Assembly (NCBI GenBank): GCA_022818135.1
Contig: JAFMSR010000016.1
Coordinates: 4,249,721 to 4,313,720 of the forward strand
Source: Saxidomus purpurata
Lineage: Eukaryota > Mollusca > Bivalvia > Venerida > Veneridae
Length of the DNA: 64,000 nucleotides
Direction: 5' to 3'
Positions 24,670 to 35,639 of the stretch are shown one piece after another (position 1 is the first letter of the stretch; each line of letters begins with the position of its first letter). Both the position numbers and the translations under genes were made by a program. Under the pieces are notes generated by a model that saw only the letters and a list, made by a program, of their open reading frames with translations, had not been told where the DNA came from and did not search any database.

Positions 24670-27600
24670 ATGAATTTGTATTACTCAAACTGTGTGTTAG
24701 GAATTCTTGTCGCGTTTGAGGGTAATATATTACAATTTATTTTATTATCATTACATTAGAATTTAAAAGTAACACCTATATTAACAAGACATTTTGTGCC
24801 TTTTGTTGGTGTGTTTACTGTTTACCGGAAGGCAATTTGTCTTGTTTACAATCATTCTCGACAGTCACATCTCAAGTCTTCATATTTCACAAATGTTTAC
24901 TACAGAAAGGTTTGTACTTACAGAACGTTTTGTACTTACTCATATTAAATAAGACACGTATATGGAACGCCATATGTGCCTCCTATACATACTTCTAAAA
25001 TGGTGATGTCCTTTTGAAATATGGTGATGTCATTCTGATAGATGGTGCTGTGGTTTTGATAGATGATGCTGTGGTTTTGATACATGTTGCTGTGTGGTTT
25101 TGATAAATGGTGCTGTGGTTTTGATAGATGGTGATGCCGTTTTGAGATATGGTGCTGTGGTTTTGATAGATGGTGATGTCGTTTTGATAGATGGTGATGT
25201 CGTTTTGATAGATGGTGATGTCGTTTTGATAGATGGTGCTGTGGTTTTGATCGATGTCGTTTTGATATATGGTGCTGTGGTGTTGATAAATGGCGATGTC
25301 GTTTTGATAAATGGTGATGTCGTTTTGATAGATGGTGCTGTGGTTTTGATAGATGGTGCTGTGGTTTTGATAGATTATGATGTCGCTTTGATCAGTTAAT
25401 TGTTTTGTCTCTGGTATCCCTACTTTGTTAGTGTTTTTTTTCAAATAAATATCTTAAACCAACTGACGACAAAATTGCCTCCATTTTCACGGTGTCAGTA
25501 CAGCTTTACCCTCATCAACCTGATCCGGTCAACAACTAAGTCATCTATAAATAGTCCAACATCATCGTAATAACAACATGACAGAACCATATATCAAAAC
25601 AACATCACCATATATAAAAGACACATCACCATACATTGTATATAAAAATGACAGCACCATATATCGAAACCACAACACCATATATAAAAATGACAGCACC
25701 ATATACCAAAATGACGGCACCATATACCAAAATGACAGCACCATATATCAAAATGACATCACCATATATCAAAACCAGGCACCATCTATCAAAACCACAG
25801 CACCATATATCAAAACAACAGCACCATTTATCAAAAGCACATCCCCATTTATCAAAACCACAGCACCATCTATCAGAACGACATCACCATCTATCAGAAT
25901 GACATCACCATATATCAAACTGACATCACAATATATCAAAAGAACATCACTATTTAAGAAGAATGTATAGAAGGCAGCTATGGCGTTCCATACACGTCGC
26001 TGCAAGACAGCATTCATCGCAAAACGACTTATTTATACTACGCCAACCTAAAACAGAGTTTGACAGATGACTTTGAAGCTGTTATGCTGTGAATTTGGAA
26101 ATAGTTGCGATTTAAATGGAAAATTCAATAACAGAACGTTTTCTATGTGATATAGACGCGATAGTTTTTATTATTTTCAAAATGTGTAGATAAAGATTTA
26201 GCGATAAAAAATCATTATCATAAATATGATATTATATACATGTACAATTATTGTAGGACTACTTTACAGCAACTATTAGTAACAATTGTTCACGATATGT
26301 AAATTTTTTAAAGGAATTTGTAGATATTGCAATTACAAATATACTTTCAAGCAGCTGGGCTCCAGTAGATTATTGTAAATTCTAAGACATTTGCATATAT
26401 TAATTTTTGCTTTTTTCACGTTTTGTAGATAAAGCAATTGCAACGTAATCAGAATTTGTAATACTGTTTAACACTCTAAAATTCATATATCTTTTGTCAG
26501 AAAAGTATACGAGTGTTAAAAGATAAAATTATCAATTTTCATTTTGTTCTTTTTTGTGTTAAATGGCATTCAAATTTTGTAAAGTCTGCCTCTGTATAGA
26601 ACTCTATAAACTTTGTATTTTGGTACCAAAACAGTAACGTTGTATTAAATTTCAGGTTTCGTCATTGGTGAAAAAGCTGTTATTACGCCTGTAAATGCTA
26701 CTATATATGAGAATGACTCCGTGACACTAGCATGTACCTTAATGGACACCAAATCTAATTATATCCGTATATCTGAATGGTATGTGAATAGTCCAAAAAA
26801 TGTGGTTGGGGCTTTCGACTCATCATGTAAAGAAATTAAAAGTATCGACGCCAGTTTGTACGAGTATACGTGCCCTAACACAACACAGGTTACTTGGACA
26901 ATAAAGAAGGTGACTAGAAAGAATCATGGGGATGGAATTGCTTGTATCCTTACAGCTACCCGTATATGGCTCGCAATCCATAGTGAAAAAACATTTTTAA
27001 ACGTACAAGGTATAATTTGTTCTTTTTACAAAGGTGTTCATTGTTTTCATTAAAAAGAAGTATGTGACATCACAGCCATTCCTTTGGCAAACTTAATGTT
27101 TATCTCGTAAAATAGTGATATCACGCTGGATAATCCCCGGAAAAAGCAAAGAAAAGAATAGATATATAAATATATATTAATAAAACAGCAAAACGTTCAA
27201 GATTTGGCGAAAAAAAAACGGTTATTGCCAACTATCACCATGCATAGTAACCGTCTCAGCAAACTCATTAATAGCAAAGCCATAAACAAAAGAATAAATT
27301 CTAATGTTACAGCCAAATTGAAAAATGACAGCAAAAGTATATAGTTCAGCTTAAACATTGAACAATTATGACAACCCTTAATTAAGCGCAAAAAGTAAAG
27401 AGCTTAGACCAGTTAGAGCACAAACGTACAATGCGTCTAATAACAAGTGGCCCAAAACACAGATACTCGGGGTTTGGACATAAATTTCAATTATTTTTTT
27501 CTGTCAAAACCCCGAGTATCTGTGGCCCATGAGGGCCAGTATCGCTCTAATGGTCTGACTGTACTGTTCTGAGTAAGTTTTGTGAACATCTTTTGCAATC

Positions 27601-30600
27601 AGGCAAAAGCTAACAGGAAAAAGCTAACAGAGTTCACTGTGACCTTGGCCTACTGACACCAAAAACAGTCGGGGATATCTACTCAGTAAGACCAATCATC
27701 CTATGACGTTTAAAGACTTTGGGTGATGTAGCTCTCAAGATATTGAGTGGAAAAAATTTTCAAAGTTTTAGAAACTGTGTTCTTAACCTTTGACCGACTG
27801 ACCAAAAAATACTTTGCATACTTTATTTTCGGAAGGCTAACACAAACCGTTAGATTTTTTTAGATATTTTTTTAAGGGGAGTGTAGAGCCAAAGGAAAGC
27901 GTTGAAATAGGTTGCTAACGGGGTGCACCCAACAAGCAACAAAATAATCTCACATGCAGTTTTTGTACTGGCAATTCATCCCACGTTACTTGAGTGGGAG
28001 CGGACGGACAAACGGACGACGGACAAACCATCATGACATAAGCTGTAATGGACTTAGTCCAGTAGAGCTAAAAACCAAACAAAGAACGCACAAGAAGACA
28101 CAAGGTTGAACCTGACATTACGTTTATGGATATTTTGGTTATCTGAAATGTAGAAGAAAGACTTCATCAATTTCCATATACTTTAATTTTGGAATAATAA
28201 GTCTGCTTTCTGGAGTGTACATTAATTAATTGGGTTTTTTTCGTTAACATTTGCAGTTCCAGTATCATCAGCGAGCTTGATCGTTCCAAATACATCAGAA
28301 GTGACTCTGATGGAGAAAAAGGAAGAGGTCCTCACATGTAAAACATCAGGAGCCCGTCCATCAGCCACAGTTACCTGGTATAAAGATCCAGGGACACCAG
28401 ATGATTCCAGTGACGATGTTGAGATTACTTCAAATATAGAAACATCGTCTAGTACTGTGAATGATCTTATAGAAGTTACCAGTGCGTTGAGATATTCTCC
28501 AAGAAGGAATGACAATGGATGTAGGATATACTGTACAGCAAGCAACAAACTTGGCAGGGACCCAGCTATTTCAGAGCTAAAACTTCTACTTAATGTACAC
28601 TGTATGTTACAACAATAAAATACATATATATCGTCAGTTAAGATGTATTGATAATTTCAGCAGTTATATACAGAAATGCTTTTTCGGTCGCTTTATTTTT
28701 GTCGAAAGTTTGTCTAATGAAATGAAAAAATAAATTTGAAAGCACCGCGACACATTTAGGAAATTTGAATCAATAAATTCTAATATTAAGTAATAGTCTA
28801 TATTGCAAAAAATAAGAAAGAAGTTTTTAAGTGCACTACTTTATTCTATGCATTTTCAATATTCCAATTAAGTTCATTGTATCAAAACACCCCCGTCACT
28901 GTTTAAGACTGCCTGCATAAACAAATGATAAGAGGCATGTGTTGCGAGCAAAGTAATACTTCTTCTTTCATTGAAATAACTTACTCCAGTATATTTCATT
29001 AACATTTCATTGATTTTACCACACCAGACAGCTTAGACTAGAATCAGTCTTTTTTATGTGATTTGACGGATACATCACGCCAAAGTCCTACATATGAGCA
29101 AAACAAATGCCATTAGTATTTGAATATATAATTGATTTAGATTCTATGATATTGTCATGTTGTGACAGAAGAACACCTTTACTTTATTTCAGATGAAGCA
29201 TTTATTACACGTTTTGCCATTGATGGAAATATTGAAGGCGAAAATGAAGAAAAGATACAGCTAACCTGCAAAGTGGATAGTAACCCTGCATCAACAGTGA
29301 AAATAATGTCCGAAGGCAAAACGTTAAAAGAAGAGTATAACGTAACTACTATTTCTGTTATACATAGTAATGTTGCTTGCCGCTACAGAGGCGATTATAC
29401 ATGTGAAGCAAGTAACAGCTATGGGCATCCGTCAAGGAAAGTGCTCACGTTGTTCGTCAAATGTAAGTAACATAGTATTGAGTGTTATTACTTTGATATT
29501 CAATGTAATGAACAGACAAAACCATAAAATGCATAAGGCATGAAACGAAAGTATTAAAGCAAACCCTTCAGAGACAACTCGATTGCAAACCTGTGAAACA
29601 GGGAACATAGCAACACAGTGTTTACTCAGGTATCAGGAAACTGCAATTTGCCCAGTTGTGCCTATGCATGCCCAGCTTAAGAACATCTTTACAGCTTTTA
29701 TCTTAATACAAAACAGTGAAGTGTAAGATAGCCCTGCCTAGAACTTTCAAGCCATTTGTTCTGAAAGACAATAATTTTGGGCTGAGATATGAAGGTTTAG
29801 ATACGCATTATTATCTATCTTAGTAATGTTAAAATAGAGTACGAAGTCAGACAGTAGACGATATAAATGCATATAGTATGTAAAAGTAATATAATTTGGC
29901 TCAAGAAAAGTGTGCTTATTTATGTTGAAATTATCACACTTGAATGAAACAATAAAAGAATTTCTACGTATTTTCCCTTTCTCAGGTTTGTCGAAAACAT
30001 CTTCATCCAATATGGAAACAAACATCACCGGCATCATCCTCGGAACTATTCTTGGAATAGTGTGTGCCGTTCTGGCAGTATATGGAGTATTTATTACTGT
30101 CTTGTACAGGAGAAAACAAACACAGACCGGTAAATTGAAATATATATATGTCTAAAATCAAAACGAAAAGTTCACTGTTAAGCTTAAAACAATAACCTAA
30201 ACAACCTTCTACTAGACTTCATAATGCAAATTGAGCAAAATACTTTGTACACCGAATGAACAAGTCTGATGAATTCTCCAAATTGTTAATATAAAATTCA
30301 TACATGCATAAGAACCTAAGAATTACTGTAAAATGTATAAGTAAGTCAAACAATTAAGTGATGCAGTTACTTTTTATCCAACCAAAAGACTGAACGCTAA
30401 ACCAAACTTTATTGTTCGAAATGGTAATTACCTAATATACAAGTATGACACCCTAATTGATCTATTTATCTGAATTTCAGATGTAACATCTTCAAACGAA
30501 GCAGTAAAACAAAGGTGAGCAAGTTTTGCTGTTGATACTTACAAACATAAATTGAAAACGAGGTTAGTCTTAAATCATGTCTGTAGTAACAGTACTACTG

Positions 30601-30983
30601 GAGGTAGAAGTGAAAACTCGAGACAGCTAAATCCAGAGTAATATATCTTGTCACAAGAACTGCTTGTAACTTTTTAATATGTCCTACGACTGTAACACCA
30701 TTACGTAACCATGTAGGAGAAAAGTAACCCATATATGCCAAACAACGCAGTTAATATTACTCTTAAAATTAATAAATGCTATTGTCATGCCAATACATAC
30801 ATAACGAAACAATTGCATTACAGGACATACGCGAACTTAAATGTGACTGAAAATCGTGCATCCCAAGAGGAACACGCGCAAACCAATGAAGATGAAGATG
30901 ATACTGCAAGACAGTACACAGATCTTATCCAGCATTCAAATGACGATCGAACAACGTATGAGGTCATCCAAGCAGCTAATTAA
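24670..30983 (+). CDS. IgSF receptor gene C, three Ig domains, tyrosine-motif tail (452 aa)
   Basis: Coding exons: 24670-24721, 26656-27009, 28257-28601, 29193-29462, 29986-30129, 30481-30514 and 30824-30983, summing to 1359 nt in frame. The signal exon encodes MNLYYSNCVLGILVAFE. Ig1 is 354 nt, 12 nt longer than in B, with core cysteines in LAC and IAC and extra cysteines in SSC and YTC. Ig2 departs from B and D at several sites (GARPSA, SPRRNDNGCR, NKLGRD), including a tryptophan-to-cysteine change two residues before the IYC motif. Ig3, the transmembrane exon and the micro-exon are close to D. Tail tyrosines are Y402 (YANL), Y431 (YTDL) and Y445 (TTYEVI); the middle tyrosine of B is histidine here. 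Intron 1 contains a foldback element, and the Ig1-Ig2 intron a repeat shared only with D. AATAAA is at 31139-31144. Surface receptor by architecture; ligand unknown. Confidence 0.82.
24961..25991. mobile_element. Foldback element with arms made of 21-bp tandem repeats
   Basis: The element lies in intron 1 of gene C. Outer ends TATGGAACGCCATA and the inverted TATGGCGTTCCATA are followed by TGCC and (T)TCTATACAT in both orientations. Inside, the left arm (about 25000-25390) is an array of a 21-bp unit such as GATGGTGATGTCGTTTTGATA. The right arm (about 25575-25960) is the same array inverted (TATCAAAATGACAGCACCAT). A centre of about 185 bp is unique. Gene B has the empty site GACACGTCGCTTC; here ACACGT appears on both sides, giving a 6-7 bp target duplication. 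Long open frames (repeated VVLIDGD or its reverse) are products of the 21-nt period and not genes. Drosophila FB and Galileo elements have comparable architecture. Confidence 0.8.
27447..28073. repeat. Inserted repeat in the Ig1-Ig2 intron of C, absent from B
   Basis: Between GCGTCTAATA and AACCAAACAAAGAACG, gene B has almost nothing, while C has about 630 bp and D about 930 bp. The insert has GGGCCAGTATCGCTC near its start, a GTGACCTTGGCC module, and GGACTTAGTCCAGTAGAGCT at its end. This dates the insertion after B split off and before C and D separated. Confidence 0.65.
27458..27524. mobile_element. 67-bp hairpin MITE nested in the C intron repeat
   Basis: Perfect 18-bp inverted ends CACAGATACTCGGGGTTT (27458-27475) and AAACCCCGAGTATCTGTG (27507-27524) enclose 31 bp. 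The matching site in D reads continuously from AACAAATGGCC to AAAAGGGCC without this hairpin. Confidence 0.65.
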
Positions 30984-31139
30984 AACTTTCTTGTTATCAG
31001 TATTAAAAAATAGAAGAGTGTTCAAAAATCAAAATGTAACAGTTACTATGTACATGTATATTAAAGGTTATGAAGGCAATACATGCATTATCTTGCTACA
31101 ACCTGTAAACAACTTCACAAGTTTATAATGACTATTGTA

Positions 31140-32700
31140 ATAAACTCTGATGGCCAAGAACTTTGAAAACCATTATGATTTATAATATATGCCGAGTGGT
31201 CAGAAAACAATGCAATCATTGTTCAATTCTGTTTTTCCAATGTTCTACTTAAAAGCTAGAAACATAATTCAATGTCATTGATTACAAACAGGCTTTAAGT
31301 TACAGCATAATGTTTTCAGCATTTCAGTATGTTCTGGTACGTTTGACAATAATTACTAAAATGTATTGTTTGAACATTATATCACGCAGTTTAGTATGAG
31401 ATGAAATAACAGGTAACATAACAGTTCGGCAACGTTATCTGTATTTGAACACCTACAAATATAACTACTACCACGCATTTACTATACATTCTGTCTAATA
31501 CTTTAACCTCGTGAAAAGTATTTAGTGACTTTATTTTCTGGCTCCTGGTTAAAAATATTCTCTGGAACCAGTCACATATCTACCAGTCACAGTCTACATA
31601 TCATATGACCAGTAACAAATCAGCATTAATTTTTATGTCACACATTTGTTTTGCTTTGTAGTCTAAATATCTAACTCTTATTCACAGAGAAGTGTCCGAA
31701 CAAAATTCATCACTTGTGTGATATACAAATACTTGGGTTAAGTGTACTCTTATGTTTTGTGTTTTACTTGAATGCATGATTGTCAGCATCTATGCATTAT
31801 CACTGCACCTTAGTCACGTGATAGATTGGTACTGTGTACTGCTAAAAACTGTTTGCGTCAGGTATCATTTTTTAAATAGCTAATGTTATGATTGTCAGTA
31901 TCTACATATATGCAGGATCACGGTGCCTTAGTTACGTTATAAACGGGTATTATGTACAAGTTACATTTAAGAATTTCTTAAATAGCTAATGTTACACTTG
32001 ACAAAATTTAATTCACTGTGGCACATAGTAAGCATCTTTCCGAGCTATAATCCGATGTATGCTGTTCATAGAATCCATTTTTGAAATTGTAGAATATCGC
32101 AAAAAATATTTTCACCTGAAACCATTTTGTGTGCTAATTTTCTAGAATATCATTAGGAACGTAGGTAAAACGTGCATCGGGATATAGCTTAGAAAGGCGC
32201 GTACTTTGAGTTTGAGAATGAAATTTGGTCTGTTACAATGATCCGTAGATATTTCAGAAAATTGTTTTTTAACATTGTACAGTATCTATTTATCACGTGA
32301 CTTCTGACAATTCATTTTCGATCTCACACAGGCAGTTTTGTGGTAGTGTAAATTTGCATTTCCTGTTGGTTCACTTTTTATGAGTGCACATAGTGTGTGC
32401 ATATATGTGTGCGTGTGTATTATAGGGATTCTTGTAGGCTGTGCTGTTGAGGTGAAAGTGTACAACTATATAATAATCTTTGAATTTGTTTTGTATACTG
32501 TATGTTGTACATTTTCCGACGAAGACATCAAGTCGAAACATTTAAATTAAAAATTTCGTGGTGCCTTGTTTTCAATTATACTATTTTACAAAATATCTAA
32601 TATATCGTATACCTATCATAAATACTTAATCCTGATTGGTCGATAGCGATCACGTGAATACGTGTAGAACCTGGAAAATAACATGTAGCTTGCACTGATT
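31140..32700. other. 3' flank of gene C, shared with D
   Basis: Contains the 3' UTR and about 1.5 kb of sequence closely paralleled at 53450-55000 after gene D. No coding exon is seen. A TG-rich stretch occurs at about 32395-32420. A 200-bp segment at about 32705-32912 is repeated at 33601-33778. Confidence 0.55.
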
Positions 32701-32916
32701 TCAAGACGTCGTTTCTGTTATAGTTTCGCACATGTTCACTGCTTTTTATGAGGTATACGAGATAATATCATTAAATTGTTATTATTATGTATTTTTACAA
32801 TATATTGTAAAACATGTACTCTCTGTAATGCATCTATCACATATATATAATGTGAATTGTTTTGTACATTGTAATTGGTGAAAATTTAATAAATGTGTAA
32901 TACTGATATATACGGA

Positions 32917-33067
32917 ATATTATAATAGTCGGTTGATCTGCGGCGTCATATCTTTTGAGTTGGCTGTATAGTAACGGATCACACGAGAGGCGGAGCCTCG
33001 AGTGTGATCCTGATCTATGCAGCCAACGAGAAAGATACACACGCAGATCAACCGACTGTTATAATAT
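32917..33067. mobile_element. Near-perfect foldback hairpin, about 151 bp
   Basis: Outer arms of about 26 bp (ATATTATAATAGTCGGTTGA... and its complement ...TCAACCGACTGTTATAATAT) enclose a second inverted layer (GGATCACAC / GTGTGATCC) around the core palindrome CGAGAGGCGGAGCCTCGAG. Almost the whole sequence folds on itself. It lies between two copies of a local duplication in unit C and is absent from unit D. Confidence 0.7.
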
Positions 33068-33780
33068 ACCCTTTATTATATACCTTTTACCGAGTATCAT
33101 ATTAGATTTTATGTAAACGTTAATTTTTGTCATTAATGGCGTAAAATCAACATAACACGCCATTTCGTGTCACGTTTCATATGACGTCAGTGACGTCACT
33201 TGTGTCTTCCGTGTATAAACAAACAACAGTAATGAAAAGTAAATGCAAAATCTAAATCAACTCTCTTGTTTATTTAATACGAAAAAGACATTGTATTCAT
33301 TTGTCTTCAAATATGACATTGAAAAAAATGTGACGAACAATAAAACTAAACGTATTTTACTGCAGCAATGTGGATCTATTTTTCAACTTTTAGCGTAGAA
33401 ATATGACATGAATATGCATTTGTGTACAACTTATACACGGTGGACAGATAAAATACGGCTACATTCATCTGATACGGAAAATTTGAAACGGGATGTTGTA
33501 TTTTACTGCACAAATACTAAAGAAAATTCAGATAAACATTAGTAGGTATATAATAATACAATTTACATCTACAGAATGCAAAAATTCTGCTGAAAATTTC
33601 GACGTCGTTTCTGTTATATTTTCGCACATTATGAGGTATACAATTATTATCATGTATTTTGTACAATATATACTATACTTGTACTCTCTATAATGCATCT
33701 ATCACAGATATATTATGTGAATTGTTATGTACATTGTAATTGGTGAATATTTAATGAATGTGTAATACTTATACATTGTA

Positions 33781-35311
33781 CACTCGAACGCAAAAGAAAG
33801 TGTGCACGTTTCTTTTTAAGATAACTAAAGTTATATCGATTATAAACCTTTCATATGTGTATCATGTGAAGCACGCCTGTCACTGTGTTGAACAATGGCT
33901 ACATCGGTCAGTATTGGGTTAAATGTTACGTAACATCCATATACAAGCTTTTTACATGATTTGCCCTTGCAGTGTCTGGACAAATGTGAAATCGGTCAAA
34001 TAATCTATCATTACTTTCTTACAACTTCTAGGAGTAATAAAAACACACAGCGATTTGAATATTTTCAAAACTCACAATGCCCAGACTCTCTCAGCGTCAA
34101 CGTATTGAAGCTTTGATGATGCTTAGCAGAGGTGACTCCGTCGATAATGTTTTACGGGCATTTAATTGCCACATAAAAACAGTAAATAGATTTCGTGCCA
34201 GGTTCCAGCAAACAGGAACAGTTGCCGATCGTCCTCGAACCGGCAGGCCTCGTGTAACTAACGTCAGATTAGACCGTCATTTTGAACTGGCGTACACCAG
34301 GCGTCGTTTCCAAAGCGCTACCGCTACAGTGACACAGTACGGTATTAGCAGGGACACCGTTCTGAGGCGTCTGCGTCACTGTGTTCGGCCCATCAGACCA
34401 AGACGAGCTTACGTTGTTAATGTGCTCCTACGACGTCATCGCGTTGCTCGTTTGAACTGGGCACGGCTTCATCTCCGTTGGCAAAGACGTCAGTGGGATA
34501 GAATTGTCTTTTCAGATGAATCAAGGTTTAACCTGAGTCATCATGATGGGAGGGTGAGGATACTAAGGAGAGGAAGGGGGCGATTTGCTGACGCCTGTGT
34601 TGTAGAGAGAAACAGGTTTGGCGGGGGCAGTGTTATGGTTTGGGCGAGATCATGGGAAACAGGAAAACTGATCTGGTCAATGTTAATAGCAATACCAGGT
34701 GTTAAGACCAGTAGCTGTTCCATTCGTTAATTAGCATGCCCCCGTCACATTGATGAACGATAATGCACGTCCGCACACGGCACGTCTAACGCAGCAATAC
34801 CTAAATGCAAATGGCGTTAACGTCTTGCCTTGGCCTGCCGTTTCTCCTGACCTCAATCCAATCTTTTTGGTCGTAAAGTAAGGTCAAGACATGTCGTCAA
34901 CAATTTGCCGGAGCTACAAAATGCTCTGCAGATCGAATGGAACAACATTCCTGCACACGTCGTACAACGTTACGTCAGTTCCATGAGACGCCGTATTGTA
35001 CAGGTTAATCGAGAAATTGGTGGCCATACCCGGTATTAATCAAATAATCTCAACAAAACCATTAGCAGAGCTGCAAAACGTGATTATACTCACAATAACA
35101 TCACTATCACAGTTTGCGTATTTTTCATTTTGACCCTTGATACATGTAACCAAATTCTGTGCATCTATAGAAACCGCTATTTTAAAAAAGGTTACTTGGG
35201 TTTGTAGGCAATTGAATAAGCTAAACATTGATACCAAACATCATATAATTTCCAGTTTGGATATCAGGCAAGTAAAGAAAACCTATATGCACACTTTCTT
35301 TTGCGTTTGAG
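33781..35311 (+). mobile_element. Tc1-type DNA transposon, about 1.5 kb, inactivated
   Basis: Inverted ends CTCGAACGCAAAAGAAAGTG (left) and, inverted on the right, CTCAAACGCAAAAGAAAGTG differ at one of the 20 positions shown. TA lies outside both ends. The corresponding place in unit D (about 55412) lacks the element and reads TACTGATATTACAATTT, an empty paralogous site. It encodes one degenerate transposase (separate entry). The exact left end is uncertain by a few bases because CATTGTA precedes it in C only. Confidence 0.85.
34077..35039 (+). pseudogene. Tc1-family transposase, disrupted
   Basis: An open frame of 217 codons starts MPRLSQRQRIEALMMLSRGD, with a helix-turn-helix N-terminus and an arginine-rich second DNA-binding region (RTGRPR). 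It contains the first catalytic aspartate in VFSDESRF and the GGGSVMVWA motif. The frame is lost near 34700. The second aspartate motif NDNARPHTA follows in another frame at about 34755, then SPDLNPI. The stretch that should hold the third catalytic residue (glutamate after NPI in this family) is missing, apparently by a deletion of about 16 bp near 34863. The C-terminal part resumes in a shifted frame (GRKVRSRHVVNNLPELQNAL) and ends about 35039. It should be inactive. Tc1 transposases are usually about 340 aa. Confidence 0.85.
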
Positions 35312-35639
35312 TATATTACAATTTACATCTACAGAATCAAAAAATTCAGCTGAAATTTTCGAGTGCAAAAACAGCCATATTTTGATAGATTCTTGGACGT
35401 CCGTTTAAGTTTTACTCTGTTATTATATGAGATGCTGACTATAAATAAACTTTATATTGTATTGTATTGATAATCAATTCCATTAATCTGTTAATTGTAA
35501 ATGAGATATGTGCACAACATGAAAACATTAACCAAAATTACAGGTCAGTAATGGTCATGATTTGAACTAAATTCAATCAATAGTTATCTAAGCGAAGACC
35601 AAAGTTAAAATCTGCATGAAGAACTATACATAGCGTTCA

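Noticed and set aside
25094..25970. Frames of VVLIDGD-type and MTAPYIKT-type repeats as proteins
   Set aside because: They arise from 21-nt units of the foldback arms and appear on both strands of both arms; the same holds at 44960-46970.
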